A DNA stretch of 64,000 nucleotides from positions 62,001 to 126,000 of the forward strand of contig CANNIZ010000006.1 of NCBI GenBank assembly GCA_947505245.1, given 5' to 3'. A program made the translations under genes and the position numbers. Of this stretch, positions 8,068 to 16,000 are shown piece by piece. This stretch comes from Pseudomonadota bacterium. Its GTDB lineage: Bacteria > Myxococcota_A > UBA796 > GCA-2862545. How positions within the stretch are numbered: position 1 is the stretch's first letter; each line of letters begins with the position of its first letter. A model generated the notes under the pieces. The model saw only the letters and a list, made by a program, of their open reading frames with translations, made no database searches and had not been told where the DNA came from.

Positions 8068-8388
8068 ATGTCCGCAGGGGGTGCCGCCGTGTGGCTGTTG
8101 TTCGTCGTCACCGCGCTCGCCGACGTCCCCAACATCGACTTCTGCGATCGGCCACCGCGCGATCTTTGCAGCAACGATGGGTCGGTCTGCCCGAGTGACC
8201 AGCCTGAATGTGGAAAGCTGCTCGCCGCCGACGGATGGACGCAGTCCTGCACGTCGTGGAAAGGTGACGAGGTGTGGTGCGCCCCCGCAAAGTCGTCGGG
8301 CTGCTGCGCCACGACCGCCTTGGTGCCGCCGTTGTTCGGGCTCGCGCTGCTTGGAATGGCCGCGACGCGCCGGCGCGCGCCGGTTTGA
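8068..8388 (+). CDS. Small Cys-rich exported protein with MYXO-CTERM-like tail
   Basis: A 106-residue protein. ATG at 8068 follows AGGAG; an earlier in-frame ATG at 8041 would lie inside the divergent thioredoxin gene. An N-terminal signal peptide (AAVWLLFVVTALA) is followed by about 60 residues with eight Cys, many close together (CDRPPRDLC, CPSDQPEC), implying disulfides. The C-terminus reads GCC, a hydrophobic helix of about 17 residues, then RRR. That order (Gly-Cys, hydrophobic, Arg cluster) matches the MYXO-CTERM sorting tail of Myxococcota surface proteins. The neighbouring thiol-disulfide protein could act on it. Function unknown. Confidence 0.7.
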   Translation: MSAGGAAVWLLFVVTALADVPNIDFCDRPPRDLCSNDGSVCPSDQPECGKLLAADGWTQSCTSWKGDEVWCAPAKSSGCCATTALVPPLFGLALLGMAATRRRAPV

Positions 8389-8431
8389 TGGGCGCGTAGA
8401 GCCCCGCCGAAAGTACGTCTCTCTGCGTAGA

Positions 8432-8460
8432 GGCGCCTCCAATGTGCTCCCGGAGGCGCC
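8432..8460. terminator. Inverted repeat, possible bidirectional terminator
   Basis: GGCGCCTCC (8432-8440) pairs perfectly with GGAGGCGCC (8452-8460) around an 11-nt loop, in the 206-nt convergent gap between the small exported protein and the acetyltransferase. A second short hairpin GAGGC/GCCTC follows at 8478-8490. There is no T-run, so intrinsic termination is uncertain. Nothing else is seen in the gap. Confidence 0.4.
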
Positions 8461-8594
8461 CCAGACAATCAACCCACGAGGCAACGCCTCATTTCGGTCA
8501 CTGCCCCGGCTCCCAACCGCAGTCATGCAACATTCGAGACGCCTCTACCGTCGGGACGCGACCTTCAGGCAGCCTCTACCCATGGAAGCTCGCA

Positions 8595-9425
8595 TCACCC
8601 TGGCGAAGATGGCCAGTCGAGCGCGGGGCACGCGAACCGCGTCCCTTCGGGAAACCGCAACCCGAACGTGTCGTCGAGCAACGCGAGCAGCGCCTCGGGC
8701 GACGCGATCGCCGTCGTCTCCGCGCGTCCGTCAGCCCCTCGCCGCGTGTAATCGCGGTTGAGGATCGTGTGCCGCACCCCGCCAGCCTCAGCGCGCGAGA
8801 TCACGAGGCGGCTCTTGAAGTGCGACGCCGGGTGCGCGCTCGTGAACCAGTTCGCGACCTCGCGATCGATCGGCGGCATCTCTTCGAGCGTGAACTCGCA
8901 CACGTCGGACCACATGTCCATGAGCCGCGCCTGGTGGAAGTATCGGCCGTCTTCGAACACCAGCCGCCGCGTCTCGTGCGGCGTCACCTGCTCCTCGTCG
9001 AGCACGAGCCTGAGCGCGGCCGTGGGAGACAGCGCTCCGACGCCGACGTCCGCGAGGTACGAGCCCTCGCGCAATTCGACCTGTACGAACATGTGCGTGC
9101 GCGGCGGCGTGAAGTCGCGCGGGCGCTGCAGGCGGACCCGCGCAGAGATGGGCCGCACGGTGAAGCCCATCGCACGCAACACCTCGAGGAACAGCCCGTT
9201 GTGCTCGAAGCAGTAGCCTCCGCGCTGGTCGGCAACAAGCTTCTGCGCGACGGCGTCGAGGTCGAGCACGATCGGCCGCCCGAGCAGGACGTCGAGGTTC
9301 TCGAACGGGATCGTCTGCACGTGCGCGACGATCAGGCCGTTCAGCGTCGCGAGCGAGGTGTCGCGCGGGCCGTCGTAGCCGATGCGAGCGAGGTAGGCGT
9401 CGAGCGTCGCCGGGGAAAGGGACAT
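8595..9425 (-). CDS. nat: Arylamine N-acetyltransferase
   Basis: A 276-residue protein. It transfers acetyl from acetyl-CoA to arylamines, hydrazines and related amines in the cytosol. The cysteine-protease-like triad is complete: Cys72 in RGGYCFEHN, His111 in THMFVQV and Asp126 in LADVGVG. Length matches the family (about 275). ATG at 9425 has GGAGGAG 5 nt upstream; an upstream extension of the frame runs into the divergent amine oxidase and is rejected. Some family members act in ansamycin biosynthesis, but no such cluster is here. Confidence 0.92.
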   Translation of the reverse strand: MSLSPATLDAYLARIGYDGPRDTSLATLNGLIVAHVQTIPFENLDVLLGRPIVLDLDAVAQKLVADQRGGYCFEHNGLFLEVLRAMGFTVRPISARVRLQRPRDFTPPRTHMFVQVELREGSYLADVGVGALSPTAALRLVLDEEQVTPHETRRLVFEDGRYFHQARLMDMWSDVCEFTLEEMPPIDREVANWFTSAHPASHFKSRLVISRAEAGGVRHTILNRDYTRRGADGRAETTAIASPEALLALLDDTFGLRFPEGTRFACPALDWPSSPG

Positions 9426-9463
9426 GTCTCCTCCTCCGCTCCGATATCCGCTATTCTGTCGGG

Positions 9464-10792
9464 ATGAACACAACCCGCCGCACCATGGTCCAGGCACTCG
9501 CTGCCGGGCTCGTCCTCCCAGCGTCCTCGTGTGTCCCACCCGACCTCACCGGCCTCCGGGTGATCGTCGTCGGGGCGGGTGCAGCCGGGCTCGCGGCCGC
9601 TCAGGCGCTGCTCGACTCCGGCGCGGACGTCGTCCTGCTCGAGGCGAGCGACCGTGTCGGAGGGCGCGTGCGCACGCTCACCACCTTCGCGGACTTCCCG
9701 ATCGAGCTCGGCGCCGAGGAGATCCACGGCCGGCAGTCGCCGTGGTTTGATCGCGCCTCCGCGAACGGCGCGCAATTCGTCACCGACGCCACCACGGATT
9801 TCTATTTCGTAGACGACGCGCTTGGCTCCGAGGACGAGGTCTGGGACGCGGACTTCGACGAGGCGCAGGCGTTCATCGACGCCCTGGGCGACTGGGAAGG
9901 GGGCGAGACCCCGATGGACGAGGTGCTCGCGAATTCGAATGTGCCCCCGCGCACCTGGCGGACGATGGATGCGTGGCTCGGCTACGAATACGGCACGAGC
10001 AACGATCGCATCGGAGCCGCCAGCCTCGCCATCTCAGACAACCAGTGGTCGTCGGGCGACGACAATTTCCTGCTGTCGAACAGCTACGAAGACGTGTTGC
10101 GGGCCTCGTTCGCGGACGCCGTCGCGATCGCGCGCACCAACAGCCCCGTCGCGTCGATCGAATGGGACGCGACCGAAGTGGTCGTGCGCCTGAGCGATGG
10201 CACCGAGGAGCGCGGAGACGCCGTGGTGATCGCGGTGCCGCTCACAATCCTCAAATCGGGCGCAATCACGATGGTGCTCCCCGCAGACAAGGTCGCCGCG
10301 ATCGAGACGATCGGCATGGGACCTGGCATGAAGGTGCTCCTGAGATTCACGACTGCGTTCTGGGGCGCGGGAGTCGGCTCGATCTACGGCGGGCCCACCG
10401 TCGCGGAGTTCTGGGCCACCGCTGAGGGCCGCGGCACCACACCCGTGCTCACCGCGTTCGTGATGGGTGCCGACGCCGAGTCCTTGCGTGCGTCAAACGA
10501 CCTCGTCGGCGACGTCCTCGCCGACCTCGATCTGCTCTATGACGGCGCCGCTTCAATCGCCTTCGACGACGCCATCGTGATGGACTGGACCGACGAGCCG
10601 TTCATCGGCGGGGCGTACAGCTTCCCCTCCCCAGGTTCGGCCGAGGCCCGCGAGATGCTCGCGGCGCCCCTCAGCGGGCGCGTGTTCTTTGCGGGCGAGG
10701 CCACACACACCGCCGGACACTTCGCGACCGTTCACGGCGCGGTCGAGACGGGGCTGCGCGCAGCCGACGAGATCGCGGCGGAATTCGGCTGA
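9464..10792 (+). CDS. Tat-exported flavin amine oxidase
   Basis: A 442-residue protein. The N-terminus TTRRTMVQALAAGLVLPASSC has a twin arginine followed by a hydrophobic stretch and a Cys that could be lipidated, so a Tat-exported, possibly lipid-anchored enzyme is likely. The FAD Rossmann motif VIVVGAGAAGLAAA is near residue 30, followed by GGRVRT and near the C-terminus FFAGEATH, all typical of monoamine and polyamine oxidases. It oxidises an amine using FAD, giving H2O2 or passing electrons on. TATTCT ends only 7 nt before the ATG, so the transcript may have almost no leader. Its stop abuts that of convergent pbpC. Confidence 0.87.
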   Translation: MNTTRRTMVQALAAGLVLPASSCVPPDLTGLRVIVVGAGAAGLAAAQALLDSGADVVLLEASDRVGGRVRTLTTFADFPIELGAEEIHGRQSPWFDRASANGAQFVTDATTDFYFVDDALGSEDEVWDADFDEAQAFIDALGDWEGGETPMDEVLANSNVPPRTWRTMDAWLGYEYGTSNDRIGAASLAISDNQWSSGDDNFLLSNSYEDVLRASFADAVAIARTNSPVASIEWDATEVVVRLSDGTEERGDAVVIAVPLTILKSGAITMVLPADKVAAIETIGMGPGMKVLLRFTTAFWGAGVGSIYGGPTVAEFWATAEGRGTTPVLTAFVMGADAESLRASNDLVGDVLADLDLLYDGAASIAFDDAIVMDWTDEPFIGGAYSFPSPGSAEAREMLAAPLSGRVFFAGEATHTAGHFATVHGAVETGLRAADEIAAEFG

Positions 10793-13063
10793 TCACTGCA
10801 CGGTGACGCGCACGCTCGCGCTGCCCGTGTCGGTGAAAGGCACCCGCGCCTCGAACCGGTGCTCGCCAGGGACCAGCGGCCAGCGCGTCTCGTAGGGGTA
10901 GTCCACGGTCGCGAACGGCTCGCCATCCACGTACCACACCACCTGCGGCACTGGTGGATCGACGGTGACAGACAGGCCGATCGTCGCGGCGGAAGCCGGC
11001 ACCGCGGGGTCGCGCAGGAAGTGATCGCCACGGCGCGGCGACGACACCGCGACGGCCGATGCGACGTCGATCGGCGCGCTCCCAGGCGGGCGGGCGAGGC
11101 CCGCATGCGCCTGCCAGGCCGCGTACTTCGGCCCGAGGTCCACGTACGTGCGCCGCTGGCCGTCTACCACCACGTGCTGATGGGCCTTGCAGGCCGCGGG
11201 GACGTGCTCCGCGTCGAGTCTCTCGGAGACGACGTGATCACACGCGGCCGTCGCGCGCGCGCCAGTCAGCGCGCAGATCCGAACCTCCTCGCCAGCGGGG
11301 ACCGCAGACCCGAAGTCCGCGAGGCCGTCCGCGTCGTGCCCATGAAGCCCGATCAACACGTCGCGCGCGATGCGTGCAGCGCTCGAGGCCCCGCTCACGT
11401 CCACCATCGACTGCGCGTGGGGGTCGCCGACCCACGCGAGCACGAGGTACCGCTCGGACCACGCCGCCACCCACGCGTCCCGCGAGTCCTCCGACGTTCC
11501 CGTCTTTACCGCGACCGGGAATGGGTACTCGAGCGCGCCCCGCCGTGGAAACGACGGCAGCCGCGCGAGCGGGTCCTGCAGCCACGACGTGACGGTGAGC
11601 GCGGCGTCCTGCGTGAACACGCGCGAACCGGACATGGCCTGTTCCCCCGCCTGCCACACGGGCTCCCGCACGCGGCCGTCACCGGCGAGGGTGAGGTACG
11701 CTCCCGCGAGGTCGCGCATCGTCACCGGCATCGCGCCCACCGCCAGTCCGAGCCCGTACGTCCGCGCGCGCCCCGTGCCCTCCGTGAGGCCGAGGCTCCG
11801 GTAGGTCGCGTAGCTCTCGTCCACGCCGATGCCTTCGACGAGCGCGGCGGCGGGCACGTTGCGCGAGTTTCCGAGCGCCACGCGCGGCAGCATCGGCCCG
11901 AGGAACCGATCGTCCGCGTTGGCTGTGCCGTCGTGGGCGCGTGCGAGATCGTCCAGGATCGTGTTCGGCGCGATCACGCCCTCGTCGAGCGCCTTCGCAT
12001 ACAGGAACGGCTTGAGCGCGCTGCCCGGGGAGCGGCGGATCGCCGTGTAGTCGATCGCGCCGGACCGCGCGCGGTCGAAGTAGTCGGTGGACCCGACGAG
12101 CGCGAGCACCTCGCCCGTGTGCACGTCGAGCACGATCGCCGCGCCGTTGTTCGCGCCCTGATCGTCGAGCGACTTCACCTCGTCGCGCACGGCCGCGTAC
12201 GCGAGCGCCTGCACCTCGACGTCGAGCGCGCTGCGCACGTGTTGCGGCAGCGGACCGTCGCTCGCCTCGAGCCGCGCCTGCTCGTCGAGGATCACGTGGA
12301 TCACCTCCGACGGGCGCGATCGCTTCGGCACCGGCCACACGTCGTCGATCTGATCGACCGCGAGGGCGTACTCGGCCTCGTCGAGCAGCCCCTGTTCGCG
12401 GGCAAGACCGAGGATTCGCGCGCCCCGTGCGATCGCGCGCAGCCGCCCCTCGGGGTGGTACAGATCCATGCGCGACGGCGACTGCGGCAACGCGACGAGC
12501 AGGGCCGTCTCGGCCCACGACAGGTCCGCCACGGGCTTGTCGAAGTACCGCCAGGCCGCAAACGCGATGCCGTGGGTGCCGTTCCCGTAAGGCGCGAGCG
12601 TGAGGTACTGCGCGAGCACGGCGTCGTGCCCGTACCAGCTCACGAGCATCACTGCGACGGTGGCCTCGAGCGCCTTGTTCGCGAACGTGCGCGACCCGGG
12701 GTCCTGCATGCGCGCGACCTGCATCGCGATCGTCGATGCGCCGCTCACGACCTTCCCCGACCGCGCGTTCTGCACCACCGCGCGGGCGACGCCGATCGCG
12801 TCCACACCCGGGTGATCGGCGAACCGCTCGTCCTCGAGCGCGACCGTGCACGCCACCACGCGCCAGGGCAGCGGCTCGATCGGCCAGTAGCCCGAACCCT
12901 CCGAGTCACCGGTCTCGATCTCGGCGAGGAACGCGCCGTTGCGATCGGACATCACCACGGTCGGCGCGGGGTGATCGAGGCGGACCCTCGACGCGGCGAA
13001 CGCCAGCCACACGCACGTGAGCACCATCGCGGTGCCAACGCCCGCCTTGAGTCGCGGATTCAC
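10793..13063 (-). CDS. pbpC: Penicillin-binding protein 1C
   Basis: A 756-residue bifunctional peptidoglycan synthase anchored by one N-terminal membrane helix. The glycosyltransferase domain shows EDERFADHPG and GASTIAMQVARM. The transpeptidase domain shows SALK (catalytic Ser), SRN and KTGTS, and the C-terminal 100 residues match the extra beta domain that sets PBP1C apart from PBP1A/B. GTG at 13063 overlaps the TGA of the alpha-2-macroglobulin gene by 4 nt (GTGA), a better start than the ATG at 13102 which lies inside that gene. The A2M-pbpC pair is conserved in many Gram-negatives, where A2M is thought to trap proteases while PBP1C repairs wall damage. Confidence 0.93.
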   Translation of the reverse strand: MNPRLKAGVGTAMVLTCVWLAFAASRVRLDHPAPTVVMSDRNGAFLAEIETGDSEGSGYWPIEPLPWRVVACTVALEDERFADHPGVDAIGVARAVVQNARSGKVVSGASTIAMQVARMQDPGSRTFANKALEATVAVMLVSWYGHDAVLAQYLTLAPYGNGTHGIAFAAWRYFDKPVADLSWAETALLVALPQSPSRMDLYHPEGRLRAIARGARILGLAREQGLLDEAEYALAVDQIDDVWPVPKRSRPSEVIHVILDEQARLEASDGPLPQHVRSALDVEVQALAYAAVRDEVKSLDDQGANNGAAIVLDVHTGEVLALVGSTDYFDRARSGAIDYTAIRRSPGSALKPFLYAKALDEGVIAPNTILDDLARAHDGTANADDRFLGPMLPRVALGNSRNVPAAALVEGIGVDESYATYRSLGLTEGTGRARTYGLGLAVGAMPVTMRDLAGAYLTLAGDGRVREPVWQAGEQAMSGSRVFTQDAALTVTSWLQDPLARLPSFPRRGALEYPFPVAVKTGTSEDSRDAWVAAWSERYLVLAWVGDPHAQSMVDVSGASSAARIARDVLIGLHGHDADGLADFGSAVPAGEEVRICALTGARATAACDHVVSERLDAEHVPAACKAHQHVVVDGQRRTYVDLGPKYAAWQAHAGLARPPGSAPIDVASAVAVSSPRRGDHFLRDPAVPASAATIGLSVTVDPPVPQVVWYVDGEPFATVDYPYETRWPLVPGEHRFEARVPFTDTGSASVRVTVQ

Positions 13064-16000
13064 TTCTCCACCACGACGCGGGCGCCCGCGGACCGGCCCC
13101 ACACCGCGAGGTCGTACTGGGTCGCCGCGTCCGCCGCGGGCTCCACGAACGAGCCGACGCTCGCCGCCCGCTCGCGGAAGTAGAGGTCGTACGTCCCCTT
13201 CGGAAGCGACTCGAACACGTATTGCACGTGATCATCGCGCCAGGAAACATAGGTCGGCGCCGCCGTGTCGCGTCCTCGCGCCGTCGCCTCCGGCGGGGCC
13301 GTGCGCAGCGTCGGGTTGAGCGGCTCCATGCCGGCGGCGAGCGGCACGGTGACCGCCACATAGTAGCGATCCTCCGGAACCACGATCCGGACGTGCTCCT
13401 CGACGACCTGTCCCACCTTTACTCGCACGCTCGTCCCGGCGGTGATCGGTGTCTGCACGAGCGGCGCCTTGCCGTTCACCAGCAGCCACTCGCGCTCCAC
13501 GACGAGCCCGTTCGCCACCGGCGCGACGGTCGAGCCGTCCCCGGCCGGGATGTACTGCGTCTCCACCCGCGCGGACGCGGTCTTCCCGTCCGTCAGCTTC
13601 AGCAGGCCCGCGCCACCGATCGCCGTGTTCATCACTACGACGTGCGAATCCTTCGCCGCGGCCGTGCCCGTCGCCGTCCCGTCCGCGACCGACACCGCGA
13701 ATCCGCCGCCCTTCGGCGCCGACCGTAGCCGCTCGGCCAGCGCCAGCAGCGCCTCGGCGTTCGCGTTCGTGCTCCCCCAGCCGTCGGCGCCGCCCAGCGT
13801 CACGAGCGCCTCATCGAGCAGCGCGAGGCGCTCGTCGTCGGGCCGCACCCGCGACAGCGCGCGATCCATACGCGCCGCCGTGCGCGTCTCCGACGGCAAC
13901 ACGAGCGGGCTGCGCCACGTCCCCGCGATGCCGCCGTACACCTCGCGCCCCTGCCACAGGCGCACGGTCACCGCGTCGTGCAGTCGCACCGCGAGGTTCG
14001 CGAGCGTGGGCTGTTCGGGCAAACCTCCCCCGCGCGTCCCGGCGAGCACGATTCCCGCGAGCCCTTCGGGGTCCACGTACCGAGCCTGGCGCGCCAATTC
14101 TGAGAAGTACGCGGCGTCGTAGCGACCCGAGTCCGTCAACGCCTGGAGCGCGAACACCCGCTCCGACCACGACTCCCCGTCCACGAACCGATCGTAGTCG
14201 CTTCGCAGCGCGAGCTTGAGCGCGTCGGCGAGGGTCTGTTCGAGCCGCTTGTCGACGGGGTAGCCGGCCTCCTTCGCCTCCGCGAGGAACGACAACGTCC
14301 ACGCCGTGCGGGTGACGCTGCCCGCCGTGCCCGGCCAGTCCGCCACCAGCCCGCGCGTGTCGACCACGCGGGGGAGCCAGTCGAGCGTGCTCTTCACGGC
14401 CGCGTCGGTGCGCGGCTTCGCCTCGCCGCGATCGAGCGCCTCGAACAATTCGCCAACGCCCAGGTACGCGCGCGCCGTGCTCACGCGCTGCTCGGTGCTG
14501 CCGTACGGGTAGCGCTCGAACCATGACAACGCGCCCGCCATACGCAGGATGTCGCCGCGATCGGACACCACCCAGCTCCGCTTCACGCTGCCTGAGCGCG
14601 CGGGCTCGTCCAGCGCGGGGATGACGAGGTCCTTGTCCCGCGTGACGTCGCCGAGCACGGCCACCGCGTGGACGTGTTGACCGTCGATCACGGGCAACAC
14701 GAGCTCGAACGCGTCGCCGACGCCGTCCACCGTCCGCGTCGCCGACAGCTTGATCTTCGCGACCTCGGGCGCGCCGGCGATCGGCACCACCACGGGGAAC
14801 CCGATGCGCGCGGTCTCCTTGAGGTCCCACGTCATCGTCTGCCGCGTGTCGCCGGCCACCACGAGGCCCGGCGCCTCGAGCTTCACCTGACCGGCGCCAC
14901 CGTCGCCCTCGATCACGCGCCCGGTGGCGCCTGCGATGAACGCATCACCCGGCCGCACGAACCGCGGCAACACGGGCTCGATCACCACGGGCAGCCGCAC
15001 CTCGATCTCCGACTTTCCAGCTCCGAACCGCTCCGCGCCGCTCGTCGCCTTCGCGCGCACCGCGAACACGGTGAGGTTGTCGGGGAGCTTGACGTCCACG
15101 GTCAGATCGCCGGTGAGAGGGACCGTGAGGAACGGCTCGTAGTAGGGCACGCTGCGAAAGTCGCGCCGAACGGTGGGCGGCGGGATGTTGCCGTCGTCTT
15201 CCGCGGGCGCGTCGCCGCCGGGCATCACGGCGAACGGCAGCCGCCCCTGCACGAGGTTTCGCGAGTCGAAGATCGACACGCGCGTCGACACGTCGGTGAT
15301 GAAGTCCGGCAGCGGATCGAGGCGCTTCTCGGTGCCCAGCGCGAGCACCGCCTGGTCCACAAGCCACAACGCCACCTCGCCGGACACGGGCCTGCCGTCG
15401 TCGTCACGCAGGTGCATGGTCACCTTCACCGACTCGCCCGGCGACGCCTTCTTCGGCACGTCGAGCTTAACCGCGACCGTGTTCTCCTTGGGGTTCACCT
15501 GCACCCACACCGTCGACGCGAGCGTCGCAGGCTTGCCGAGGTCCGTGTCCCCGCGACCGCGACCGGCGCCTTCCAACCGGCCGCGCATCAACACCACATG
15601 CACCGGCAACCGCGGCACGAACGCGGCCTCCACCGGCACCTTCACCACGGCCTGGCCGTCCTTCACGACGAAGCGTTCGTACCGGTTCCGGTCAGGTGCC
15701 TCGATCACGAGCAGCCCATCGGCGTCCTGCCAAGGCGACTTCACGACGATGTTCGCGGTCTGTCCGGGGTCGTAGCTCTTCGCGTCCGGCGCCAATTCGA
15801 ACGTGCCCGCCTCGGGCTTCGGCCACGCCACCGCGCCGTCGCCCGCGACGTAGAGGTCGACCTGCACCACCTGCGCGCGGCCGAGCCGATCGCGCGACTC
15901 GACCTCGACGACGTAGACGCCAGGCTCCTTCGTCGCGAGCGTCACGGGCAGCGCCGCCGCCGCGCTGCGCACGTCGACCTCGGTCTCGACGACGTCGACC

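Noticed and set aside
8432-8490. Small CRISPR-like or attachment-site repeat
   Set aside because: The GCC/GAGGC elements are short inverted repeats without regular spacers; terminator-type hairpins explain them better.
10859-13183. Long plus-strand open frame across pbpC
   Set aside because: Antisense shadow of pbpC; Arg/His/Val-rich product with no signal, motif or ribosome binding site.
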